In this document: positions 31,564 through 40,606 of the stretch, one piece after another
Numbering within the stretch: the first letter of the stretch is position 1
Layout of the letters: every line of letters starts with the position of its first letter
Source: Sulfurimonas sp. C5
GTDB taxonomy: Bacteria; Campylobacterota; Campylobacteria; Campylobacterales; Sulfurimonadaceae
DNA: 64,000 bases
Assembly (NCBI RefSeq): GCF_029872055.1
Contig: NZ_JARXNQ010000005.1
Coordinates: forward strand, 9,895 to 73,894
Direction of reading: 5' to 3'
Made by a program: the position numbers and the translations under genes
Notes under the pieces: generated by a model
What the model was told of the DNA's origin: nothing
Seen by the model: the letters and a program-made list of their open reading frames with translations, nothing else
Database searches by the model: none

Positions 31564-31576
31564 TATAATGATTATA
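31564..31576. promoter_or_regulatory. Overlapping divergent promoters TATAAT-G-ATTATA
   Basis: A perfect 13-bp palindrome holds TATAAT on both strands. The plus box (31564-31569) has a TGC extension and lies 6 bases before the pgeF ATG, predicting a leaderless pgeF mRNA. The minus box (31576-31571) predicts an ovoA leader of about 26 bases with AAGGG. Confidence 0.6.
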
Positions 31577-32268
31577 TGAAATTAAATCAAAAGCCTTTAT
31601 TAATTTTCACAGATAGGGAAGATGGTAACATTGCTTTTCATGTCGGCGACGACATCAACAGTGTATTATCAAATCATGAAATTTTGGCACTCAAGCATAA
31701 TTATGATCTCTCTAGCCTTGTACATATGAAACAGATACACTCTAATATTGTCCATGAAGTTGAAGAGGGAGACAGCTTTGAAAACCCCCCAACATGTGAT
31801 GCTCTCATCACAAATAAAAAGAATATCCCTTTAATGGTCATGGTAGCTGATTGTTCTCCTATTGTGTTTTATGATCGGAAAAAACATGCCATTGCCGTTG
31901 CACATTCCGGACGAGCCGGGGCATTCAAAAATATCTCAAAAAATGTTATCGAAAAATTTGCAATACTTTACAATAGTGATATTACAGATATTGAAGTAAC
32001 TGTAGGTCCTGCAATAGGCCCTTGTTGTTATGAAGTTGGCTTAGAGATAGTAGAAGAGGCAGAAAAACTTGGACTTGAATATGCTATCCAGCAAAAAGAG
32101 AATAACTATTACCTTGATATTCCTGCTATTTTAAAAACACAATTTGATGAATTTGGAATTAAAAACTATACTATTTCAAATACATGTACATGCTGTAACA
32201 CTCATAAATTTTTCTCTTATAGAGCAGAAGGAAATACAGGTAGATTTGGTGCAGTGGTAGAGTTATAG
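31576..32268 (+). CDS. pgeF: Peptidoglycan editing factor PgeF (YfiH/DUF152 family)
   Basis: A 230-residue YfiH-family protein. Members remove mis-incorporated L-Ser from UDP-MurNAc (PgeF) and are related to purine nucleosidases and multicopper laccase-like enzymes. Zinc-site motifs are VAHSGRAGAFKNI and GPAIGPCCYEVG, with HMKQIHSNIVHEV upstream and the C-terminal CTCCNTHKFFSYRAEGNTGRFGA. The ATG at 31576 fits the family N-terminus and lies at the predicted transcription start; a longer open frame to 31453 would overlap ovoA. Its stop is the loop of a terminator hairpin. Confidence 0.88.
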   Translation: MKLNQKPLLIFTDREDGNIAFHVGDDINSVLSNHEILALKHNYDLSSLVHMKQIHSNIVHEVEEGDSFENPPTCDALITNKKNIPLMVMVADCSPIVFYDRKKHAIAVAHSGRAGAFKNISKNVIEKFAILYNSDITDIEVTVGPAIGPCCYEVGLEIVEEAEKLGLEYAIQQKENNYYLDIPAILKTQFDEFGIKNYTISNTCTCCNTHKFFSYRAEGNTGRFGAVVEL

Positions 32269-32287
32269 TAACTCTTGCACTTTTTTT
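32249..32287. terminator. Terminator hairpin with the pgeF stop codon as its loop
   Basis: AGAGTTA (32259-32265), loop TAG, TAACTCT (32269-32275), with an outer stem GTGCA (32249-32253) and TGCAC (32276-32280), then seven T. The loop TAG is the pgeF stop codon, and the dxs stop lies in the left arm. It is a strong terminator for the plus strand. Confidence 0.75.
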
Positions 32288-34086
32288 GCCAGTTGTTCAG
32301 GAAGTAATCCTAAAGATTCTTCCACAAGTTTTGTGTTTCCATGAGTTATAAATTTATCTTCATATTCAAAACTGACAAGTTGAATCTCATCTATAAACTC
32401 TTTTGCCAAAAATTCTAAAAGCGCACTTCCAACTCCACCGGCTTTTGCACTGTCAGAGAACACAAACCATTTTTTATGCTTTTGTGCCAATGTCTTTAAC
32501 ATATCTTCATCTAATGGTTTTACAAAACGAAGGTCTAAAATAGCTACGTCTTTATCTAAGAGTTTTGCAGTCTGTACTGCACGTCCTACTCCATTTCCGT
32601 AACCTATGAAAAGGATATCTTCATTACTTGCTTGAAGTAACTGTGACTTTGCAAGCTCAAATGGTTGTGATTCAGGCATATCTTCACATTCAAAGAAAGC
32701 ACCTCTAGGATAGCGAATACTACAAGGGTGTTGGTACTCATGTGCAAAACCTATTGCCTGATGAAAACTTTTTTCATCTCTTGGAGCAAATAATGTCATA
32801 TTTGGAATAGCTCTTAAATAAGAGATATCAAATACACCTTGATGTGTTTCTCCATCTTCACCTACAATACCGGCACGGTCAAGAGTAAATACAACAGGAA
32901 GATCCATTAAACACGTATCGTGAATAACCTGATCGTAAGCACGCTGTAAGAAAGTTGAATAAATTGTACAAAAAGGTTTAAAGCCCTCTTTTGCCAATGC
33001 TGCACTTGATGTTACTGCGTGTTGTTCTGCAATTGCCACATCCCAAAAACGTTCAGGATATTTTTCCAGTAACGGAGTAAGTCCTGTACCACTTGGCATT
33101 GCAGCTGTCATACCAACAACTTTTTCATCTTTGTCAGCTAAAGCCATTAAAGCTTCTGTATAGATCTGTGTAGCTGATTTTGCTGAAGATTTTTTTGCAC
33201 TGCTGCCGCTATCAATATCGAAAGGACCGACACCATGCCATTTTTCCTCATGCCCTTCAGCAATTTCATACCCTTTTCCTTTAAGAGTTTGTGCATGAAT
33301 AATAACCGGCTTTTTCATCTTCTTAGCCGTCTCAAAAATATCGATAAGCTGTGAAATATTATGCCCATCAACAGGACCTATGTAGTCAATCCCCATCTCT
33401 TCAAACATAATTCCTGGTGTCACTAACTTTAGTGATTCTTCCATACGTTTAGCGATATAACGAGCACCCTCACCGAAATTATCTACAAAATTTTCAGTAT
33501 GCTTTTTAAATCTTTGATAAAAAGGCGAAGCCATAGCAGAACTTAGCATTCTACTGAGCGCTCCAATAGGTTTTGCAATACTCATTTCATTATCATTGAG
33601 AATAATAACCATAGGATATTTACGATCACCAAGCTCATTAAGTGCTTCATACACCATTCCGGCAGTCATTGAACCATCACCAATCATAACGACTGGAATA
33701 CGTTCATCTTGCTGCCCTTTTAAAGCTATCGCTTTTGCTGCACCGACACCTAATGAAATAGATGTAGAGCTATGTCCTGCTACAAAATAATCATGCTCAC
33801 TCTCACTCGGTTTTGTATAACCACTGATTCCACCAAATGTACGGAGTGTATCAAAAGCTTTCCATCTGTCCGTTATAAGCTTATGTGCATACGACTGATG
33901 TGAAACGTCAAAAATAAAAGGATCTTTTTGACTGTCAAATACTTTGTGCATAGCTACAATTAATTCTGTGGCACCTAGCGTTGAGCTTAAATGCCCACCA
34001 TTTTTACTTACAACTCTTAAAATTTCTTCTCTAATATCAGCACAAAGAGCCTCCAGCTCTTCAATACTTTTATCTTTAATGTTCAT
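32263..34086 (-). CDS. dxs: 1-deoxy-D-xylulose-5-phosphate synthase
   Basis: A 607-residue thiamine-diphosphate enzyme that condenses pyruvate and glyceraldehyde-3-phosphate, the first step of MEP isoprenoid synthesis. Motifs: GGHLSSTLGATELI, GHSSTSISLGVGAA, the ThDP motif GDGSMTAGMVYEALN, and DRAGIVGEDGETHQG in the transketolase-like domain. I place the start at the ATG at 34086, one base after the fliH stop; a GTG at 34095 inside fliH is an alternative (610 residues). It is the last gene of the lysA-to-dxs cluster. Confidence 0.96.
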   Translation of the reverse strand: MNIKDKSIEELEALCADIREEILRVVSKNGGHLSSTLGATELIVAMHKVFDSQKDPFIFDVSHQSYAHKLITDRWKAFDTLRTFGGISGYTKPSESEHDYFVAGHSSTSISLGVGAAKAIALKGQQDERIPVVMIGDGSMTAGMVYEALNELGDRKYPMVIILNDNEMSIAKPIGALSRMLSSAMASPFYQRFKKHTENFVDNFGEGARYIAKRMEESLKLVTPGIMFEEMGIDYIGPVDGHNISQLIDIFETAKKMKKPVIIHAQTLKGKGYEIAEGHEEKWHGVGPFDIDSGSSAKKSSAKSATQIYTEALMALADKDEKVVGMTAAMPSGTGLTPLLEKYPERFWDVAIAEQHAVTSSAALAKEGFKPFCTIYSTFLQRAYDQVIHDTCLMDLPVVFTLDRAGIVGEDGETHQGVFDISYLRAIPNMTLFAPRDEKSFHQAIGFAHEYQHPCSIRYPRGAFFECEDMPESQPFELAKSQLLQASNEDILFIGYGNGVGRAVQTAKLLDKDVAILDLRFVKPLDEDMLKTLAQKHKKWFVFSDSAKAGGVGSALLEFLAKEFIDEIQLVSFEYEDKFITHGNTKLVEESLGLLPEQLAKKVQELL

Positions 34087-34087
34087 T

Positions 34088-34861
34088 CTACTCACTTAAA
34101 GCCGCTTTTTTTACTCTTTCAAATCTTTTTTGTATCTGTGCATCAATATTACCGGCATCGCTTAAAACGATTACGCCACCCTCGCTGATCGCACTATCTG
34201 AAACTATTGTTATATTTTCTAAATTCCCTAAATGTTGTGATATTACACTATGATCTTTAGGATTTACCTTTAAAGTTATTTTAGAAGCACCTTGTAAATC
34301 TTTTATAAGTTCTTCTGAAAGGACTTTTGCTATTTCACTTGAATTCTCGGAAACCTCAACTTTTACAACTTCTTTAGCAACATCTAAGGCTGCTAAAACC
34401 AGTTCACTTTTTAAAGACTCTATCGAACTTTTGAATTCATTTGCAGATTCTTCCAGTTTTTGTACTGATGCAGCATAGAGTTCAATTGAATTTTGAACAC
34501 TTTTTTCGAGTCCCTCTTGGGCATGTTTTACACCGGCTTCCAAACCTTCTTGATACGCTTCCTCTTTTGCTTTTTGTAAATTTTCAGAAAACTCTGCCTC
34601 TTTTTCCTCTAACTTCATCTGCAACTTAATAAAGTTTGATGTCATCTCATCGGTTTTTTTCATGAGAGATTCAATCAAAGAATCTTTCGTTCCGCTGCTG
34701 AGTGCACTTGAATCTATTGTTTCATCAGCTAATTGAGGTTCAACGCTAACTGTTGCTTCCTCTTTAATCTCTTCATCTTTTGCTCCAAAAGCAATTACTT
34801 TGAAATTGTATGTATTAACATTATGTCTTTCAATATCATCATTTGAAATTACAGTTGCCAT
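34088..34861 (-). CDS. fliH: Flagellar assembly protein FliH
   Basis: A 257-residue FliH, which binds the export ATPase FliI and docks it to the flagellar type III apparatus. The centre is a long Glu/Lys-rich helix (about 75-150) with spaced Gly/Ala residues, GLEAGVKHAQEGLEKS, and the C-terminal domain contains LVLAALDVAKEVVKVE and ISEGGVIVLSDAGNIDAQI, a FliH/YscL pattern. It follows fliG by 4 bases. Its N-terminal 70 residues are poorly conserved. Confidence 0.9.
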   Translation of the reverse strand: MATVISNDDIERHNVNTYNFKVIAFGAKDEEIKEEATVSVEPQLADETIDSSALSSGTKDSLIESLMKKTDEMTSNFIKLQMKLEEKEAEFSENLQKAKEEAYQEGLEAGVKHAQEGLEKSVQNSIELYAASVQKLEESANEFKSSIESLKSELVLAALDVAKEVVKVEVSENSSEIAKVLSEELIKDLQGASKITLKVNPKDHSVISQHLGNLENITIVSDSAISEGGVIVLSDAGNIDAQIQKRFERVKKAALSE

Positions 34862-34865
34862 AACT

Positions 34866-35894
34866 TTACTCTACCATCTCTTCTGTTGAACCCATTTGGA
34901 TAGTTCCAGATTCAGCTAACTGATTAACCACTTCAACAATTTTTCTTTGTGCAGCTTCAACATCTTTCATTTTCACAGCACCCATAAACTGCATCTCTTC
35001 TTCAAATGCATTTTGTGCTCTTTCACTCATTGCAGAGAAGAATTTTTCTTTTAATTCTTCAGGAGCAGATTTCATCGCTAACATAAGGTCAGGTTTATCG
35101 ATAGCTTTTAACAGCTCAGCTATTGCATTTTTATCTAATGTTACGATATCTTCAAATGTAAACATCATCTCTTTAATTTGTGTTGCTAATTCTTCATCAA
35201 CCTGCTCAATTGTTGCAAGAGTCGATTTAGAGCTTTTTGCACCTAAACGGTTAAAGATATCTGCAACCGCACGTGTTCCACCAACTTCAACTTTGTAAGA
35301 TGCAAGTGATTCTAGTTTGGATTCAAGCACAGCCGAAACACGTTTGATAACCGATGGAGAGATATCTCCAAGTTTAGCCATCCTCATAGCAACTTCACTT
35401 CTTAAATCATCCGGAAAATACTGCAATGTATCTGCTGCTTCTGTTGCATCCATGTGTGCCAAGATAAGTGCAATTGTTTGAGGATGCTCATTTAAAATAA
35501 AGTCTGATAACTGTTGTGGTTTAATTTTTGACAGATAAGCAAAGTTCTGAGTATTTTGCATTGACTTGCTAAGTTTATCAAGTACTTTTTTCGCTTCTTC
35601 AGGACCAAGTGTTCTATAAAGAAGCTCACGAGCATATTCTAAACCACCAGTAGTAAGATACTGACCCGATTGAAAAATTGCATGGAACTCTTCAAGAACT
35701 GCTGTTGCTATTGCTCTGTCTATACTTTTGTTAACGGCAATAAATTTAGATATTTCAGTAATCGATTCTACTTCCATATTTGAAAAAATGGCTGCAGTTA
35801 TATCTTCACCGAGCTGTAATAATAAAATGGCAATTTTTTCAGCCATTCCCATTTCATCAAATGATGCTTGCTGCTGTTGTGTTAAATTTGCCAT
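34866..35894 (-). CDS. fliG: Flagellar motor switch protein FliG
   Basis: A 342-residue FliG, the C-ring protein that receives torque from the stator. The middle domain has the EHPQTIALILAHM segment and the C-terminal domain has MFTFEDIVTLDKNAIAELLK with the torque-helix charges further on (AMSERAQNAFEEEMQFMGAVKMKDVEAAQ, split by charged residues). Length is standard. AGGA precedes the ATG, which is one base after the fliF stop. Confidence 0.97.
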   Translation of the reverse strand: MANLTQQQQASFDEMGMAEKIAILLLQLGEDITAAIFSNMEVESITEISKFIAVNKSIDRAIATAVLEEFHAIFQSGQYLTTGGLEYARELLYRTLGPEEAKKVLDKLSKSMQNTQNFAYLSKIKPQQLSDFILNEHPQTIALILAHMDATEAADTLQYFPDDLRSEVAMRMAKLGDISPSVIKRVSAVLESKLESLASYKVEVGGTRAVADIFNRLGAKSSKSTLATIEQVDEELATQIKEMMFTFEDIVTLDKNAIAELLKAIDKPDLMLAMKSAPEELKEKFFSAMSERAQNAFEEEMQFMGAVKMKDVEAAQRKIVEVVNQLAESGTIQMGSTEEMVE

Positions 35895-35895
35895 C

Positions 35896-37614
35896 TTAGT
35901 CTATCCTCGGTCGTCTATGTGATGTTGCTTCTAATTCTTCCGACAAGAGTGCTTGTAAAAGTGCTGCAACATTGTCAGGTTCATCTTCAGCCATAACACG
36001 TACTTTTTCAAGCAGTACTTCATGTTTAAGTTCGTCTTCATTCAATGAACCGCTAATACCAAGTTGATCTTCAACTTTTTTACGCATTGTTTGTACTTTT
36101 TCAACCAAATCGTCATCTTCATCGTCAGCAATATCCAGAGATGGTCTTTGAAGTTCTTCATCTTCTTTTGACACTTCAAGCATTCTGTCTGCAAAAGGTA
36201 CGATAATTTTTTTGTAAAGTATTAAAAGTAACAGTAATACAAAAATATATTTGAATAAATCTGCAAACGGTACTAAATATGTTTCACTGAACTTGAGTAC
36301 CTCTTTTACTTGTGTAGCAGACGGATCGTGTGCCTCTCTTTCAAACTGTAGGTTTTGTACACTGATTTGGTCACCTCTACCTTGATTAATACCGATAGAA
36401 CGACTTGCAAGTGCCGTAAGTGCATTAATATCTGCTTCATCTAGAGGTGTATATTCTGTCTCTCTTGTAAAATTACCGTTTTCATCAACTTTATATTTAT
36501 ATTTTCCATCAACTAAAACAGCAGCAGTAATTCGTTTTATACGTGCAAACTGTGATTTTGTCGTACTGACTGTTTTACCCACTTCATAGTTTGTAGTCCC
36601 CGTATTTTTAGAATATTTCTCACTTGTTTTATTCGATTGAAGACCTTCAACAGGACCAATATTACTAACTGTTCCCGGTACACCACCAACTGCATCTGGT
36701 GTTGCACCTTCACGTTTTTCTTCGCTTACCTGTTCACTTCTTACAACATTTTCCGGATCGTATTTTTCACTAGTAGAGCTTTGAATCGAAAAATCATAAT
36801 CTATTGTTACTTGAGCAACAACTTTATCCTTCCCGCCGACAAAAGGAGCAACCACCTCAACTATTTTATTTCTGAGTTTCCCTTCCTCTTTCGTTTTATA
36901 ACGTTGTTGTACGACTGAGAGCTCATCCATCTGACCTAATTCATCATTATCGCCAAGGGTAATACCATTACTGCTAACAACCATTACGTTTGTAGCTTCT
37001 AACTTAGGTACAGCTGCTGCTACCAAATTTTTTATACCACGGATTTGTTTATTTGAAAGTGTACGGTCTTCTTCCAACTCAATCATAACAGATGCAGTAG
37101 GATCTGTTTGTTTTGAGACAAAAAGAGTATCTTTAGGAAGAGCAAGGGATACACTTGTATTTTTAATAGGTGCAAGTGCCGTAATTGTACGAGAAAGTTC
37201 CCCTTCCAATGCACGAAGATATTTTACATCTTGGTCAAACTTTGTAGCACCAAATTCTTGATTATCAAAAAGTTCAAAACCAACAACATTATCTTTTGGA
37301 ATACCTAATGAAGCGATAGATATACGTTCTTTATAAACCACATCTTTAGGAACTTTAATAACATTATTTTCTTCAAGTTTATAGGGGATTTTATCTTTTT
37401 CAAGTTGTTCAACAACTTTTGCAGCATCTGATGAACTTAATGAATCAAACAGTACCTCATAAGAACTAAGCCCAGTATTTCTTGACGTATATGTTACTAA
37501 AAAAACCAAGAATGCAACAATACCTAAAATTGCAAAAGCGATAATAGCTTTTTGCTGCTTCGTTAGTTTTGCATATACAACTGATAACTGGGAAAAAAGT
37601 GCCTTAAAGTCCAT
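35896..37614 (-). CDS. fliF: Flagellar MS-ring protein FliF
   Basis: A 572-residue FliF with an N-terminal transmembrane helix (about 24-45), a periplasmic ring-building motif region (FDSLSSSDAAKVVEQLEKDK, residues about 56-75), a second helix (about 450-470, FKYIFVLLLLLILYKKI) and a cytoplasmic FliG-binding tail. It forms the MS ring in the inner membrane. hisC is 15 bases upstream, so flagellar ring genes are expressed with amino acid genes. No sigma-54 or sigma-28 promoter is evident nearby. Confidence 0.96.
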   Translation of the reverse strand: MDFKALFSQLSVVYAKLTKQQKAIIAFAILGIVAFLVFLVTYTSRNTGLSSYEVLFDSLSSSDAAKVVEQLEKDKIPYKLEENNVIKVPKDVVYKERISIASLGIPKDNVVGFELFDNQEFGATKFDQDVKYLRALEGELSRTITALAPIKNTSVSLALPKDTLFVSKQTDPTASVMIELEEDRTLSNKQIRGIKNLVAAAVPKLEATNVMVVSSNGITLGDNDELGQMDELSVVQQRYKTKEEGKLRNKIVEVVAPFVGGKDKVVAQVTIDYDFSIQSSTSEKYDPENVVRSEQVSEEKREGATPDAVGGVPGTVSNIGPVEGLQSNKTSEKYSKNTGTTNYEVGKTVSTTKSQFARIKRITAAVLVDGKYKYKVDENGNFTRETEYTPLDEADINALTALASRSIGINQGRGDQISVQNLQFEREAHDPSATQVKEVLKFSETYLVPFADLFKYIFVLLLLLILYKKIIVPFADRMLEVSKEDEELQRPSLDIADDEDDDLVEKVQTMRKKVEDQLGISGSLNEDELKHEVLLEKVRVMAEDEPDNVAALLQALLSEELEATSHRRPRID

Positions 37615-37629
37615 TAAATATCAAATCAC

Positions 37630-38724
37630 CTATAAATATTGCTGTGCTAGCTCAAAAAATTTGTCATTTTGTTCACTTGTCCCAACCGTAACACGAATAG
37701 CGTTCAGACCATAGCCTGCTAAATCTCTAACGATCATTCCTCGTCTTAGAAGATCGTCTGCTAATTTTGTCGAATTTTGGTTTTTATTTAGACATAAAGT
37801 AACAAAATTTGTATAACTCTCAATTATATCTATTTTTTGCTCATTTGCAAACTCTTTATAACGTTTCATCTGTTCAAAGTTTAAAGCGATACTTTTGTTC
37901 ACAAACTCCTCATCTTCTAATGCAACAGAAGCTGCTTCAAGTGAGAGTGTTGTAATGTTAAACGGAGGACGTAATTTATAGAGTTCGTTAATGATTAATT
38001 CATCTGCAATACCGTATCCAGTACGCATTCCACCAAGACCGTAAGCTTTAGAAAAAGTTCCTAAATAAATAACATTTTTAAATTTTTCTATTAATGCTTT
38101 AGGATCAACCGATTTCTTCTCATCTGCATACTGAGCATACTCCATATATGCACCATCTACAACAACAAGTGTATTCTCATCAATCTTTTCCAAAAATGCA
38201 AGCATCTCGTGTGCATCAATAGCATCACCTGTCGGATTGTTTGGTGTACATAAGAAAATAATTGATGGATTCTCTTTTTTATAAAGATCGTAAAATTCAT
38301 CTAGATTATGCTTTTGAGAAGCAGTTTTTATAATCTGTGCACCTACATGCTTTGCATAGATCTCATACATAGCGAATGTTACACTGTTAACTAACACTTT
38401 TGCATTTTCATTAGCTTTTGCATGAATAACAAATTCAATAACCTGATCGCTTCCGCTTCCGATGATGATATTTTTTTGCTCTACGTCAAATCTTTTTGCA
38501 AGTCCTGCTTTTAATTTGATCATTGAATCATCCGGATATAAAGCCATATTTTTTACAATTTTACTTACAGCTTCTTGTACTTTCGGTGAACATCCAAGTG
38601 GATTTTCGTTTGATGCAAGTTTCACGATATCTTTTGGCTCAATACCAAATTCACGTACAACTAATTCTATAGGCTTTCCAGCTTCATAAGTCTTGATACT
38701 CTCAAGATGTTTATTAAATTTCAA
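37630..38724 (-). CDS. hisC: Histidinol-phosphate aminotransferase
   Basis: A 364-residue PLP aminotransferase. Visible motifs: [25 protein letters not shown] (the KLASNENP part is diagnostic), [23 protein letters not shown], and the PLP Lys in [16 protein letters not shown]. HisC makes histidinol phosphate and in some bacteria also transaminates aromatic keto acids; the adjacent pheA makes that double role plausible. Its ATG overlaps the pheA stop by 4 bases. Confidence 0.93.
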   Translation of the reverse strand: MKFNKHLESIKTYEAGKPIELVVREFGIEPKDIVKLASNENPLGCSPKVQEAVSKIVKNMALYPDDSMIKLKAGLAKRFDVEQKNIIIGSGSDQVIEFVIHAKANENAKVLVNSVTFAMYEIYAKHVGAQIIKTASQKHNLDEFYDLYKKENPSIIFLCTPNNPTGDAIDAHEMLAFLEKIDENTLVVVDGAYMEYAQYADEKKSVDPKALIEKFKNVIYLGTFSKAYGLGGMRTGYGIADELIINELYKLRPPFNITTLSLEAASVALEDEEFVNKSIALNFEQMKRYKEFANEQKIDIIESYTNFVTLCLNKNQNSTKLADDLLRRGMIVRDLAGYGLNAIRVTVGTSEQNDKFFELAQQYL

Positions 38725-39806
38725 TTTTCACCCTTTACATATGATCCTAGCCATGTTACTTCGCTAGCGTGTTTTTCAATAACTTTTTTAATTCTTTCTT
38801 CATCTATATGACCATAAAAGTCGATATAAAACCAATAACCAAAACCACCGTCTTTATCTTTTGACGGACGAGATTCTATTTTACTTAAGTTAATTTTCTC
38901 CTGATCAAAATCTTGTAAAAAATGTACAAGTGCTCCAGCTTCTACCGCATCTTTTAAACGCACTAAAATTGATGTTTTGTCATCACCGCTTATAGCGTTT
39001 TTAAAATCGCTTAAAATCACAAAACGAGTAGAATTTTCTGCCTCATCTTCGATATTTTCAAAAAGAATAGGTACTCCGTAAAGTTTTGCGGCTATATGTG
39101 AACAAATAGCTGCGGCACTTGGATCATCAGCTGCTAAAATAGCTGCTTTTGCCGTTGATTCGACAGGAATAAGTTCGATTTCGTTAAAGCCATGTTCACT
39201 TAAAAAGTCACGACATTGCCCGAAGCCTTTATCTTTCGAATAAATTCTTTTAATATCTTCAAGTTTTTCCGCTTTTGTAGCAAATGCAACATGAATCGGC
39301 ATATAAAATTCTGAAACTATTTTCATAGGTGAACGTGAAAGCAGATCAAGTGTTTCCCCAACAATTCCATCACGTGAATTTTCAATAGGTACTACACCGA
39401 ATTTTGCACGTCCGGCTTCGATTGTTTTAAACACAGACTCTATAGAATTAATTGAAAGATATTCACTCATTGCCCCAAAACGACTCTCTGCTGCTTGATG
39501 TGTAAAGCTTCCTTCAGGTCCTAAGTATGCAATACGTTCAGGAAGTTCAAGATTACGTGAAACAGCAAAAATCTCTAAAAAGATAGCCTCAATCGCAGCT
39601 TTATTTAAAATACCACCTTCATCTTCACTCAGTTTAGCAAGTCTTTCAATAATCGCCTTTTCACGTTCTGGTCTGTAGATAGCACCGCCAGTGTCTGCTT
39701 TGATTTCACCAACACGCTCCACAACTTTCATACGCTTGTTTAAAAGTTCTAAAAGTTGTGTATCTATCTCATCTATCGCTACTCTACAATCATCTAAAGT
39801 CTTCAT
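38721..39806 (-). CDS. pheA: Bifunctional chorismate mutase / prephenate dehydratase
   Basis: A 361-residue P-protein for phenylalanine synthesis. An AroQ chorismate mutase domain (about 1-90, [19 protein letters not shown]) is followed by prephenate dehydratase (about 93-275, [31 protein letters not shown] and ENSTRFVIL) and an ACT regulatory domain (about 280-360) with GALVHFL and ESRPSK, the Phe-binding motifs. Feedback inhibition by phenylalanine is expected from the intact ACT motifs. It overlaps the HAD gene by 4 bases. Confidence 0.96.
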   Translation of the reverse strand: MKTLDDCRVAIDEIDTQLLELLNKRMKVVERVGEIKADTGGAIYRPEREKAIIERLAKLSEDEGGILNKAAIEAIFLEIFAVSRNLELPERIAYLGPEGSFTHQAAESRFGAMSEYLSINSIESVFKTIEAGRAKFGVVPIENSRDGIVGETLDLLSRSPMKIVSEFYMPIHVAFATKAEKLEDIKRIYSKDKGFGQCRDFLSEHGFNEIELIPVESTAKAAILAADDPSAAAICSHIAAKLYGVPILFENIEDEAENSTRFVILSDFKNAISGDDKTSILVRLKDAVEAGALVHFLQDFDQEKINLSKIESRPSKDKDGGFGYWFYIDFYGHIDEERIKKVIEKHASEVTWLGSYVKGEN

Positions 39807-40594
39807 TTTCTCTCCAAATTGTGCTGGCTTAAAATCTCTTGCATATTTTTATATACAAAATCCGGTCTTAGGTTTTCATCTAAAAAAGGTACTATCTCTT
39901 CTGCCGTCTTATATTTTCCGCTTGTTACAAAAATTGTTTTCATTCCAAGCTCTTTTGCACCGCCGAGATCACCCTTTACATCATCGCTGATAATCTCGAT
40001 ATGCTCAAATGTAGCTGCAGGATTTTGCTTTTGTAAATGCATAAGTGATTCACCGTAAAATGCCGTACTGGGCTTACCTACAACTTCATACGAAACACTT
40101 GTAGCAAACTCTAACATTTTAAGCACTGCACCTACACCCGGATATCTTTTACCATTTTTTGCATAGATTGACGTTTCATGCATTCCAACAAGTTTTGCAC
40201 CTTGAAGTAAAAACTCTATCATCTGTGCAAACTCTTCAGATGTAAAATCTTCTTTGATTGCGACAAGTACAGTTTTTGGTTTTGTATAATTAAGCGTATA
40301 ACCCATAGATTCCAAAGTTTTCAAAAACTCAATTGCACCGTAAGCTGCTACTGCGTCTTTCTCAACTTTCTCTTCTAAAAGCATTAAAGGGTCAAGATAT
40401 TTATCAAATCCAAATTCAAAACCGCTTGCTTGCAAAAAGTTATAGAAATCTTTCGAGGCTTTTTTTGTGTTGTTTGTGATCACCATATAAGGAAGCTTAT
40501 GCTCATTTAAATATGAGATAAATTCGCGACTTCCCTCTATAGGAGATTTATCCTCATCACTTATCAAAGTCCCTTGCACATCTATAAAATACAA
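39803..40594 (-). CDS. HAD-superfamily hydrolase (NagD-like) with DVQGT motif I
   Basis: A 263-residue HAD IIA (NagD-like) protein. Motif I reads D5-V-Q7-G-T, where active HAD phosphatases have DxD; the general acid-base Asp is replaced by Gln. Motif II is in VITNNTKKASKDF, and the later EIISDDVKGDLGGAKELGMKTIFV supplies the metal Asp pair. The nucleophile Asp remains, so weak or altered activity is possible. I recall a similar DVQGT protein at this place in C. jejuni. The substrate is unknown. It lies between lysA and pheA in the cluster, overlapping pheA by 4 bases. Confidence 0.82.
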   Translation of the reverse strand: MYFIDVQGTLISDEDKSPIEGSREFISYLNEHKLPYMVITNNTKKASKDFYNFLQASGFEFGFDKYLDPLMLLEEKVEKDAVAAYGAIEFLKTLESMGYTLNYTKPKTVLVAIKEDFTSEEFAQMIEFLLQGAKLVGMHETSIYAKNGKRYPGVGAVLKMLEFATSVSYEVVGKPSTAFYGESLMHLQKQNPAATFEHIEIISDDVKGDLGGAKELGMKTIFVTSGKYKTAEEIVPFLDENLRPDFVYKNMQEILSQHNLERK

Positions 40595-40606
40595 TGTTTT
40601 TCTCTC

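Noticed and set aside
31453-31575. Longer pgeF reading frame
   Set aside because: It would run through the start of ovoA and the promoter; the family N-terminus and the -10 box fit the ATG at 31576.
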